A stretch of DNA of 64,000 nucleotides, from positions 2,232,001 through 2,296,000 of the forward strand of contig NZ_JAARML010000002.1 of NCBI RefSeq assembly GCF_011759375.1. The letters are read 5' to 3'. Position numbers and translations under genes: made by a program. The stretch is from Paraflavitalea devenefica. Lineage in GTDB: Bacteria; Bacteroidota; Bacteroidia; Chitinophagales; Chitinophagaceae. Of the stretch, positions 44,252 through 51,929 are shown piece after piece. Within the stretch, counting starts at the first letter, position 1; every line of letters begins with the position of its first letter. The notes below the pieces were generated by a model. That model worked only from the letters and a program-made list of their open reading frames with translations. It did no database searches and was not told the origin of the DNA.

Positions 44252-44266
44252 CAACCAGTTAGTTGC
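44225..44266. promoter_or_regulatory. Twin operators of the ArsR-type repressor
   Basis: Two near-identical 16-bp imperfect palindromes, GCAACCAATTAGTTGC (44225-44240) and GCAACCAGTTAGTTGC (44251-44266), lie 26 bp apart (centre to centre). They sit between the promoter elements and over the expected start of transcription. Binding there by the adjacent ArsR protein would block RNA polymerase, giving simple autorepression. Confidence 0.7.
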
Positions 44267-44285
44267 GTAATAAAGAGGTATACCC

Positions 44286-44600
44286 ATGAAGAGAGACGTT
44301 TTCCAAGCTATAGCAGACCCTACCCGCAGAGCCATCCTAAGCCTGATAGCCTTGCAGCCGATGACGCCCAATGCACTGACCGAACATTTCGATACCAGCA
44401 GGCAGGCGGTGTCCAAGCACATTAAAGTCCTTACTGAATGTCAACTGGTAAAACAGGAACAATCAGGCAGGGAAATTTATTACCATTTTAATCCTAAAAA
44501 GATGAAAGTAATAGCAGACTGGTTAGAGCCTTTCCGGCAGCTCTGGGAAACCAGGTTCAATCAACTGGATGCTGTATTAAATAACTTAAAAAACAAATAA
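44286..44600 (+). CDS. ArsR-family transcriptional repressor
   Basis: A 104-residue winged-helix protein: RRAILSLIALQPMTPNALTEHFDTSRQAVSKHIKVLTECQLVKQEQSGREIYYHFNPKKMKVIADWLEPF, with the recognition helix SRQAVSKHIKVL near residue 38. The metal-binding Cys box (ELCVCDL) of classic ArsR/SmtB is missing, as is usual for ArsR proteins paired with an SRPBCC gene. It is followed by that gene after two bases, in one operon. It likely represses its own operon through the twin operators at 44225-44266; the inducer is unknown. Confidence 0.92.
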   Translation: MKRDVFQAIADPTRRAILSLIALQPMTPNALTEHFDTSRQAVSKHIKVLTECQLVKQEQSGREIYYHFNPKKMKVIADWLEPFRQLWETRFNQLDAVLNNLKNK

Positions 44601-44602
44601 CC

Positions 44603-45097
44603 ATGATTGCAAACAAAGAACTTGTCTTTTCAAAAGACCTGGCCAATAAAAAGGTCCACGTCGTCAGAGAATTTGATGCGCCTGTGGAGCAGGTGTGGAA
44701 AGCCTGGACAGAAAGTGAAATACTGGACCAATGGTGGGCGCCCAGGCCCTGGAAAACAGAAACGAAATCAATGGACTTCCGGGAAGGTGGCCGTTGGCTG
44801 TATAGTATGGTAGGACCAGAAGGGGAGCGCCATTACTGCCTGGCAGATTACCAAAAGATCGTGCCCAATAAAAGCTATACGTATATTGATGCTTTTTGTG
44901 ATGAAAACGGCAATAAGGGTGAGGATTTTCCCAATATGCATTGGCTGGTTGAGTTCAAAGCTACCGGTCAGGGCACTACCGTAGCGATCGAGATCAGCTT
45001 CTCCAGTGAAGATAGTTTTCAAAAGATCATTGAAATGGGCTTTGAGCAAGGCTTTACCATGGCGTTGGGTAACCTTGATGAAGTACTGGCTAAATAA
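44603..45097 (+). CDS. SRPBCC/AHSA1-domain protein
   Basis: A 164-residue cytosolic protein of the START-like AHSA1 type: VVREFDAPVEQVWKAWTESEILDQWWAPRPWKTETKSMDFREGGRWLYSMVGPEGERHYC and VEFKATGQGTTVAIEISFSSEDSFQKIIEMGFEQGF. The fold makes a hydrophobic cavity for ligand or lipid binding. The pair ArsR-AHSA1 is a widespread arrangement in Bacteroidota and elsewhere. The ligand is unknown. The gene is directly downstream of the ArsR gene and followed by a terminator. Confidence 0.9.
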   Translation: MIANKELVFSKDLANKKVHVVREFDAPVEQVWKAWTESEILDQWWAPRPWKTETKSMDFREGGRWLYSMVGPEGERHYCLADYQKIVPNKSYTYIDAFCDENGNKGEDFPNMHWLVEFKATGQGTTVAIEISFSSEDSFQKIIEMGFEQGFTMALGNLDEVLAK

Positions 45098-45112
45098 TTT
45101 GCTTAATAATGT

Positions 45113-45150
45113 AAAAAGGTTTCAGGTCTATTGGCCTGAAACCTTTTTTT
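45113..45150. terminator. Terminator hairpin after the SRPBCC gene
   Basis: GGTTTCAGG (45118-45126) pairs with CCTGAAACC (45135-45143), flanked by five A and seven T. It works for the plus-strand ArsR operon and, read on the minus strand, also for the convergent DUF1735 gene. Confidence 0.88.
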
Positions 45151-45181
45151 AGGCGGTTATTGGATCTTTTCCTCTTCTTAG

Positions 45182-46054
45182 CTATTGTAAGGTTACTTTT
45201 TCAGTAATGATCCGCGTAGGGCCAGGATTGGGGTATCCATACTTCAGCCAAAACGTATGAGTGGCCGGATCATACGTATTGTTGTAAACAGGATCTCCGG
45301 CAATAGCTGCTACTGTAGCGGAGGAGCCAGAAGTGCCGCTCCCCGGGGCAATAGATACCGTATTGCCGGCATTGATGGTTAAGTTGATTCTTACAGTGTT
45401 GCCAAGGTCGCCGAGGTCTTTGGATACACTATTGACGCCAATGGTAGCAAGACTTACTTCCGTTTCAAAGTCCCGCGGGGATGTGGGATGCTCAAAATGG
45501 CCTGTGGCCAGGTAATCACCATCATAAACATTCCGGAGAAGTATACCCAATAACGATTGCTTTGAAGTGGCAGGCAACTTAACAGAGGGATCGCTCACCG
45601 AAGCGACCTGCAGTCCCAACGCATAAGCCTTTGTAGGGTCCACGGCATCTTTTTTTAACCGGAGAGAGACCTCCACATAAGGCTGACCTGCAGGAATGGT
45701 GACCGTCGGATTGAGATCATAGGCAGCAGCGGGCAATACTTCGTATTCAGTACCGTTTGCTGCGTTGTGGTCAGCCACCAGGGCCGGCGTCGGAGCTAAG
45801 GTTACCTGCACATCTTTGTCATAGGCCGGGCCTGTGAGTGACAGTACAAAAGCCTGTATTTGTTCTTCGGCAGGCGTTGTAAAAACAGCCTGTATATTGA
45901 TGCCCCTCGTTTCATAAGCATTTATCACAGCAACGAACCGGTCTTTATTATTGGTCTTGAGCCCGGTTTCATTGTTGTCAAAACCTTCATCTTTTAAGCA
46001 GCCTGTCATCGAAAGCGACAGGACAGCCATTGCAAGGAAATATATTCGTTTCAT
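45182..46054 (-). CDS. DUF1735-domain surface lipoprotein
   Basis: A 290-residue lipoprotein (signal MKRIYFLAMAVLSLSMTGC, Cys 19). The DUF1735 (BT_3987-like) domain covers about 55-165: VFTTPAEEQIQAFVLSLTGPAYDKDVQVTLAP ... AAAYDLNPTVTIPAGQPYVEVSLRLKKDAVDPTKAYALGLQVAS. A C-terminal part (NTYDPATHTFWLKYGYPNPGPTRIITEKVTLQ) is typical of proteins with a second DUF1735-associated lobe. In Bacteroidota such proteins belong to SusC/SusD operons and bind glycans at the surface. The gene is third in the operon with SusC and SusD, 17 bases downstream of SusD. Confidence 0.85.
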   Translation of the reverse strand: MKRIYFLAMAVLSLSMTGCLKDEGFDNNETGLKTNNKDRFVAVINAYETRGINIQAVFTTPAEEQIQAFVLSLTGPAYDKDVQVTLAPTPALVADHNAANGTEYEVLPAAAYDLNPTVTIPAGQPYVEVSLRLKKDAVDPTKAYALGLQVASVSDPSVKLPATSKQSLLGILLRNVYDGDYLATGHFEHPTSPRDFETEVSLATIGVNSVSKDLGDLGNTVRINLTINAGNTVSIAPGSGTSGSSATVAAIAGDPVYNNTYDPATHTFWLKYGYPNPGPTRIITEKVTLQ

Positions 46055-46071
46055 TGTATTAGTTTGTTGGT

Positions 46072-47601
46072 TTAACGGTCCCAGAATACGGTGGAAGTAA
46101 AAGGGTCAATAGTACCTTCTGCCTGTACATTGGCCGCATTGTAACTGAACTCATTGGTGGCATAAGGATAACGTGTTGGAACGTGGTCGGTCTCACGGCC
46201 CGGATCGATGGAAATAGCAGGCTGTACGACGCCGGTCCTCCGGTAATCATTCCACGACTCCAGGTGGTTGTTGCCGTTGAATGCAAAATATTTCTGCCAG
46301 ATGATCACCTTAATTTGATCAGCCTGTGCAGCAGGCCAGGCTATTCTCGCATCAGCATTGCCAAGATAGGTATTGGCAGTAGCTACCGCATTGGGAACGC
46401 CCAGCCAGCGGAAAGATTCCCTTACACCTTCTTCATACAGGCTTTTTGCATCGCCGCTGATCCATCCCCGTGTGGCAGCTTCCGCTTGTAAAAAGAGGTT
46501 TTCGTAGGCTGTAAGCACCCAGGCATCCATGGTGGCAGATTTAGCCAATCCGGAGGTTCCGCCGGCAGTGGTAGGCGCTCCACCAATATCAGACAACTGG
46601 CCTTCGCCGAATAAATGTGCCGGGTCATTGTTCAAACCAAAGTCAATACCGCGGTACTGGCCCACAAAAGTGCCCCCACGGACAGGGCGGTAAAAATATT
46701 TGTACCGCTCGTCATTCAATCCTTTCATCAGGTTCAGTGCAAAATTGTTGGCCCGGCGATAATCCTGGGAGTAGTTGCCCGCCAATCCAAACGCAAAAAC
46801 TGACCAGTAAGGATTGGGCTTATCACTCGTATAGCCGGGATTCACTGCAGCCGTTTGGCCGGCCCCCAGGAACCCACTGCCTTCTGCAGTAATGGCAGCG
46901 ATCTCAGTAGCGGGGTTGAAGCCCGGTACCTGGCTCATATGGATCAGCAAACGCAATTTCAGCGTATTGCCAAATCGGGCCCACTGCGCTTTATTGCCAT
47001 GGAACATAATATCCGCGTTAGCAATATCAATGTTCCTGGATACATCGGCATTCTTGATCAGGGTGATCCCTTCCGTGATTTGCTTCAGCAGGTCCTTATA
47101 AATATCCTCTCCCTTATCATAAGCCGGGGTAATATTCTTTTTTATGTCCATAGCTTTGGAATACGGAACATTGCCGAACATATCAACCAGTATCTGGTAG
47201 TGCAGGCTCTTCATGACCTTCGCAATGCCAGCATAAAATTCCTGGCCGGAGGCTTCAGCTTTCTGTTGCATCGTGTGATAATCAAAAATGATATCATAAT
47301 TATTATTCCAGTTCGAATTGCCGAAGTCTGTTGTCATGGAATACTTGTTCTCTGTTACCGCTCCATAGTTGGTGCCCACGGCCCAGTAGCCCATCCAGGC
47401 GCCCAGCGTAGAAATGGAGTTGTTGAAGGCATTGTTGACGGTCACTCCGCCGGTACGTGCCAATGCCGCCGGCAGTATCAGGTCGGGCGTAATGCTGGTG
47501 GTTGTAGGGACATTGGGGTTGTCATTGATGTCGAAAAAGCTTTTACCGCAGCCTGTGATCAGTATGGCTGGTAATGCAAATGCTATGATCAATTTCTTCA
47601 T
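46072..47601 (-). CDS. SusD/RagB-family lipoprotein (SusD-like 2 type)
   Basis: A 509-residue lipoprotein (MKKLIIAFALPAILITGC, Cys 18). This is the second SusD class (PF12771 type) with N-terminal FFDINDNPNVPTTTSITPDLILPAALARTG. Further core segments are AKVMKSLHYQILVDMFGNVPYSKAMDIKK, DIMFHGNKAQWARFGNTLKLRLLIHMSQVPG, and IWQKYFAFNGNNHLESWNDYRRTG near the C-terminus. It caps the SusC encoded 9 bases upstream. The class often handles other oligomers than the first-class SusD at 33.6 kb; substrate is unknown. Confidence 0.93.
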   Translation of the reverse strand: MKKLIIAFALPAILITGCGKSFFDINDNPNVPTTTSITPDLILPAALARTGGVTVNNAFNNSISTLGAWMGYWAVGTNYGAVTENKYSMTTDFGNSNWNNNYDIIFDYHTMQQKAEASGQEFYAGIAKVMKSLHYQILVDMFGNVPYSKAMDIKKNITPAYDKGEDIYKDLLKQITEGITLIKNADVSRNIDIANADIMFHGNKAQWARFGNTLKLRLLIHMSQVPGFNPATEIAAITAEGSGFLGAGQTAAVNPGYTSDKPNPYWSVFAFGLAGNYSQDYRRANNFALNLMKGLNDERYKYFYRPVRGGTFVGQYRGIDFGLNNDPAHLFGEGQLSDIGGAPTTAGGTSGLAKSATMDAWVLTAYENLFLQAEAATRGWISGDAKSLYEEGVRESFRWLGVPNAVATANTYLGNADARIAWPAAQADQIKVIIWQKYFAFNGNNHLESWNDYRRTGVVQPAISIDPGRETDHVPTRYPYATNEFSYNAANVQAEGTIDPFTSTVFWDR

Positions 47602-47610
47602 ATACTGGGA

Positions 47611-50600
47611 TTAAAAAGTAAGATTAATGGAAGCACCATAAATACGGGTAGGCGGCGTATTGAAAGAGTTGTTCACACCCTGCGCATTACCGGTTGTATT
47701 GCTGAATTCCGGATCTGTATAGATATTGGATCCAGGTACCCAGGTAAACAGGTTACGGCCACTTACGGTGATCACGGCGCTTTTTACAAAACGGGTACGC
47801 TGTAAAATGGAGGCTGGCAGTTCATAAGAAAGTGATACTTCCCGTAACTTCCAGGATGCTGCACTGGTATAATAGAGTGATTGCGTATTCTGGAACACAT
47901 TGGCGGTCCAGAAAGTAGCTGTACCACCACTGGTCAAAACATCTGTATTATCGACAAACTTTCCGGTCCCGTCATCATAAGCCGAATTCGGGAAGATAAA
48001 GGGCTTCCTGTTATAGCGCGTTGTTAAGGCGCCAGATCCTTCAAACACAAGGTTGGGGCCGATACCATGGTATACATAGTGTCCGCCTCTGTAATCAGCC
48101 ACGATACTTAAAGAGAATTTTTTGTATTGAAAAGAGGGATTGATACCAATTAAATGCTTGGGCAGGGTCCTGCCATAAGCTTTTGTAACAGGATCGGTGG
48201 TAGGTAATCCTGTAACACGGTCAACGATCACTTTTCCATCCGGTGTTCTGTTGAAATCGGTCAACTTAAGCACGTATGCCGGCATTCCTACAATGGCATA
48301 ATTGAAGTTGATGGAGCCCAATTCGGTAAGTCCCTCGTAGATGCTTGTTACTTCATTATCAGAATAAGTATAATTGGCTTTCAGGTCCATGCGAAAATCC
48401 TTGCCCGCCTGGATCAACGGTGTCAGGCGCAGGTCAAACTCCAGGCCTTTATTGACGAAAGAGGCCGCATTGACCAGCGCGGTCTGATAACCGGTAGCGC
48501 CGGATACCTGCACACCAATGATCTGGTCGGTATTGTCCTGGCGGAAAGCTGTGGCTTCCAGCATGAGACGATTGTTCATAAAGCCGATCTCAAAACCCAC
48601 TTCTTTACCGTTTACAAACTCAGGTTTGATATCGGGGTTGTTGATAGTGCCATTGGCCGAATAGCCGGCCAGGTTGCCATAGGGGAATCCTGTGCCCGAA
48701 CTGAAAGTTGATTCCAGGGAATACGGATCAAGGTTTACAGTACCCGATAAGGCCCATGAACCACGCAGCTTCAGGTAACTAATTGGAGTGGTTTTAATTT
48801 GGGGCACCACTTCATGCAGCAGCAAGGATAAACTTCCGCCGGGATAAAAGAAACTGTTCTTGCTGATGTTCAGGCGGGAGTCCCATTCATTCCTTCCGGT
48901 TAATTCCAGGAAGGCCCAGTTGTCCCATCCAAAGCTAAGTTTGCCAAATACCGCAGTTGTCCTGATCTCGCTGTTACCCTGGTTAACAATGGCCTCACCA
49001 GAGCGGTTACTAACATTGTACAGGGTTGGGATGATCAGGTTATTGCCGCGGGACTCCAATTGTTTATTAATGCGCTGGATAACCGAATACCCGACCAGCC
49101 CGTCTACTGATAAACGGTTAATTTGTTTCTTATAGGTCAAAAATGCTTCTGAGTTGAGGCGGCTGGCAAAGCCCATAGCATCTGAAACAGAGGCCCTGAC
49201 AGATTGTATACTCTTCAGATCGGTGGTATACTTGGACACATTAATGGCTCCCAACACACTTTTATTACTGACGAATGCCACATTGGTACCCAGGCGGTAA
49301 GTGAAATTGAAACCTTCCATGATCTTGTAGGATGCCTCAAGAGTGGCCACCAGGTCATCAGAACGGCCCTTATTGCGGTCAATATCGATCAACATCCAGG
49401 GATTCCAGCCAAAACGGTTGTAATAACCATCGGGCGTGGAAAACTTATTGTTGCGCCAGTCCTTGAATTCAGTAATAGGCACATGGGCTGCTGTTTTAAA
49501 CAAGCTACGGTATATATTATTGGCTGAACCCCTGTCCTGGTTCACGATATTATAGTTGCCTTGTGTATAGAACATCCTGAAAGAGGTAGAAAGTCTGCCA
49601 AATTCACGGCTGGCATTCAACCTGATCGTGGTTCGACGGTTTTCATCCTTGGGGATCAACCCGTTCACCTTTACGTCCTGAAGACTTAAATAATAGCGGC
49701 TTTTCTCATCCCCGCCGGAAATGGACACATCGTTTTGAAAGGTAATGGCGGGACGGAAAAACTGCTCAGCAGGCGATTTGCTTTGAGCAGCATACCGCAC
49801 TTTGTTTACACTGCCGTCTTCCAGGGGATCACCCAGGGCCACTTCACTGCCATCGTACCGGGGACCAAAACTATTGTTGGTCCATACATCAAGATGTGGC
49901 GTTCCGTCGGGGTTTTCACTTTCTCCATTGCCATACTCTTTTTGAAATTTAGGTACAAAGGAGATCGTCTCCCGCTGGATCGTGGTGCCTATCGAAATGA
50001 CAGGCTTGCTGCGGTTGCCACTTTTGGTAGTAATAATGATCACACCATTCCCGCCTTCCTGGCCATATAAGGCAGCGCCGGTATTGCCCTTCAATACCGT
50101 CACATCCTGTACATCATTGGGATTAAGCGTGCTGATCAGCGATAAAGGCATCGGCGATCCATCAATCACCAGCAAGGCCTGGTTATTACCTGTCAGGGAA
50201 CGGATGCCACGCAGCGTGATCCGGGTATCGGCAAATACCCCGTTGTTGGTGGTCTGGATAGTCAAACCTGATACTTTGCCCGTTAATCCATTTTGAACAT
50301 TGATTGGTTTTGCCCTGGAGGCGTCATCACCACTGACCTTCGTAACAGAATAGCCCAGTTCTTTGGGCTGCCGCCGGATACCCAGGGCGGTCACTACCAC
50401 TTCATTTAAGTTATTGCTGACCACCGTTAAGGAAATGGTCATACCCTCGCTGGCGGTTACTGTTTGCGGCGCATAGCCCGAAGAAGTGATCGTGAGCCTG
50501 GCGCCATCATTGACACGGATGGAAAAACGTCCGTTCGCATCGGTTTGTACCGCTCTTTTTGTGCCGGTTTCCAGGACCGTGGCAAATGGCACAGGCTCTC

Positions 50601-50694
50601 CTTTACTGTCCTTGACAACCCCTGATACCGGTTTCTGCTGGGCCTGCAGGTGCAGCAGAAGCAGGGTAAAGACAACAGTCAAAATTTGCTTCAT
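47611..50694 (-). CDS. SusC/RagA-family TonB-dependent outer-membrane transporter
   Basis: A 1027-residue protein from the ATG at 50694, giving the signal peptide MKQILTVVFTLLLLHLQAQ; longer starts lack one. A carboxypeptidase-D-like domain (PVSGVVKDSKGEPVPFATVLETGTKRAVQTDANGRFSI) precedes the plug (VTALGIRRQPKELGYSVTKVSGDDASRAKPINVQNGLTGKVSGL). The SusC signature VLKGNTGAALYGQEGGNGVIIITTKSG follows. It ends in TRIYGASINLTF. The barrel imports the SusD-bound oligomer. A phased LytTR-like repeat series lies upstream at 50894-50945, in the shared leader with the divergent lipoprotein; no anti-sigma/sigma pair is adjacent. Confidence 0.94.
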   Translation of the reverse strand: MKQILTVVFTLLLLHLQAQQKPVSGVVKDSKGEPVPFATVLETGTKRAVQTDANGRFSIRVNDGARLTITSSGYAPQTVTASEGMTISLTVVSNNLNEVVVTALGIRRQPKELGYSVTKVSGDDASRAKPINVQNGLTGKVSGLTIQTTNNGVFADTRITLRGIRSLTGNNQALLVIDGSPMPLSLISTLNPNDVQDVTVLKGNTGAALYGQEGGNGVIIITTKSGNRSKPVISIGTTIQRETISFVPKFQKEYGNGESENPDGTPHLDVWTNNSFGPRYDGSEVALGDPLEDGSVNKVRYAAQSKSPAEQFFRPAITFQNDVSISGGDEKSRYYLSLQDVKVNGLIPKDENRRTTIRLNASREFGRLSTSFRMFYTQGNYNIVNQDRGSANNIYRSLFKTAAHVPITEFKDWRNNKFSTPDGYYNRFGWNPWMLIDIDRNKGRSDDLVATLEASYKIMEGFNFTYRLGTNVAFVSNKSVLGAINVSKYTTDLKSIQSVRASVSDAMGFASRLNSEAFLTYKKQINRLSVDGLVGYSVIQRINKQLESRGNNLIIPTLYNVSNRSGEAIVNQGNSEIRTTAVFGKLSFGWDNWAFLELTGRNEWDSRLNISKNSFFYPGGSLSLLLHEVVPQIKTTPISYLKLRGSWALSGTVNLDPYSLESTFSSGTGFPYGNLAGYSANGTINNPDIKPEFVNGKEVGFEIGFMNNRLMLEATAFRQDNTDQIIGVQVSGATGYQTALVNAASFVNKGLEFDLRLTPLIQAGKDFRMDLKANYTYSDNEVTSIYEGLTELGSINFNYAIVGMPAYVLKLTDFNRTPDGKVIVDRVTGLPTTDPVTKAYGRTLPKHLIGINPSFQYKKFSLSIVADYRGGHYVYHGIGPNLVFEGSGALTTRYNRKPFIFPNSAYDDGTGKFVDNTDVLTSGGTATFWTANVFQNTQSLYYTSAASWKLREVSLSYELPASILQRTRFVKSAVITVSGRNLFTWVPGSNIYTDPEFSNTTGNAQGVNNSFNTPPTRIYGASINLTF

Positions 50695-51057
50695 ATCGTA
50701 GATTTGGTTGATTGGTGAATGAATACAGACAACCAATGCAATGCTTTTGAAACACAAAACCGACAGAATGGAATAATTAACTACTCAAGCGACTGATACA
50801 GGCGCTGTAATGCCAAACAGTGCTACGTCTGGCTATCGGTTTACCTTATTGACCAATCCATGTATAGATCCGCCTAAATAAATACTACGTATAGTCATTA
50901 CAGTCCCAGTTACCATCATTCAGAAGTATTGGTCTGTCATTTCAGCGCTCCACTGCATTTTATAGGCAGGCACTGCTACAACTTTATACCCAAAAAGCCT
51001 GCTCACCCCACGCCATCTGTGCACAGCCGCGCAGTATCTAATTTTTAACCATAAAAA
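50695..51057. other. Divergent intergenic region, SusC / lipoprotein
   Basis: About 360 bases between divergent genes. It contains the 21-bp-phased repeats at 50894-50945. I found no consensus TAnnTTTG promoter on either strand, which suggests an activator-dependent or alternative-sigma promoter. No gene is seen. Confidence 0.45.
50894..50945. promoter_or_regulatory. Phased repeats, possible LytTR-type regulator sites
   Basis: GTCATTACAG (50894), ATCATTCAGA (50915) and GTCATTTCAG (50936) start exactly 21 bp apart. GTCATTTCAG is the same 10-mer found twice upstream of the LytS-type kinase at 57.3 kb. Spacing of two helical turns is typical for LytTR direct-repeat sites. Confidence 0.5.
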
Positions 51058-51825
51058 ATGAACATGAAAATGAGTGCGCTATTTTTCAAATGCCTTGCGG
51101 TCATACTATTGACCTCATCCTGCAAAAAAGACCCGAAAGAAGAAGACAGTGGAACACCTACTGCCAATGTGGTAAAAGGAAAGGTTACCGATACCCAGGG
51201 CCGCCCGCTGAAAGGAGTTACCATCCTTATTGACAACACCCTTTTATACAACAGCTACCTGGAGGGTACTACAAAAGATGATGGCACGTATCAAATTAAA
51301 TTGTTCAACAGTGCCTGGCAGGCCTATGCCGAAATGAATGTGGACTATAATGGAAAGACGTATAAGATAGACCTGCACCCGGATAATCCGGCGGGCTTTA
51401 GCGGTGAAGGCGCCATCCGCAACTTTCAATGGAAGCTGAGCGGTAAAAAGCCTGTGCCGCTGACAGGTCATTATGGTGGTACTATCATCACCGATAAGTA
51501 TATATTGAGCGAGATTTACGATTCCGAAAATATTGAATTCACGTTAACCCCCGCAGGCGCCCTGATTGACGGCTCCACCGGCGAGGTGATCAAAATGAAA
51601 CATGGTCAACCCGCCACCGATACTTATGGTAAACTGGTGGATATCCCCATCGGCCGCTATACAGTGACGGCAGTTTATCCATCCGCAACAGGTAATATCC
51701 CGCTTAAATTAAGGGACAAGGAACACAACCGCACAGGGCCATTTACCTCCAGCCTGCAGTTGGATTTTGAGCCGACTACCAGCACTGGTAATAATATGGC
51801 TATCCTGGAATACAACGAGAAATAA
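51058..51825 (+). CDS. Lipoprotein with carboxypeptidase-regulatory-like domain (DUF3823-like)
   Basis: A 255-residue lipoprotein: signal peptide with the lipobox LTSSC (Cys near residue 22), then a short charged linker. A carboxypeptidase-D-like beta-sandwich follows (VVKGKVTDTQGRPLKGVTILIDNTLLYNSYLEGTTKDDGTYQIKL). The rest (GHYGGTIITDKYILSEIYDSENIEFTLTPAGALIDGSTG ... VDIPIGRYTVTAVYPS) resembles further beta-sandwich lobes of Bacteroidota surface lipoproteins. It is divergent from the SusC operon and may share its control region. Its terminator is at 51879-51916. Confidence 0.82.
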   Translation: MNMKMSALFFKCLAVILLTSSCKKDPKEEDSGTPTANVVKGKVTDTQGRPLKGVTILIDNTLLYNSYLEGTTKDDGTYQIKLFNSAWQAYAEMNVDYNGKTYKIDLHPDNPAGFSGEGAIRNFQWKLSGKKPVPLTGHYGGTIITDKYILSEIYDSENIEFTLTPAGALIDGSTGEVIKMKHGQPATDTYGKLVDIPIGRYTVTAVYPSATGNIPLKLRDKEHNRTGPFTSSLQLDFEPTTSTGNNMAILEYNEK

Positions 51826-51878
51826 GGCTTCACGGCTGCAGGTCTCGAAGAGTACAAAGACAGAAAAGCGAAGAATAG

Positions 51879-51916
51879 AAAAAGGGATTGAAGGCAGAAT
51901 GCCCAATCCCTTTTTT
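51879..51916. terminator. Strong bidirectional terminator
   Basis: AAAAAGGGATTG (51879-51890) pairs with CAATCCCTTTTT (51904-51915). The 13-base loop itself folds as GGCA-GAA-TGCC. A-tract and T-tract on the two sides let it serve both the plus-strand lipoprotein and the minus-strand triple-repeat gene. Confidence 0.9.
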
Positions 51917-51929
51917 AATGAAGAACATC

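Larger units (their letters stand above)
43869..44285. other. Divergent intergenic region, NlpE-like / ArsR
   Basis: About 420 bases. The right end holds the ArsR promoter and twin operators. In the middle an inverted repeat ATAACA-ATTAA-TGTTAT (44079-44095) could be a regulator site. I found no gene here. Confidence 0.5.
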
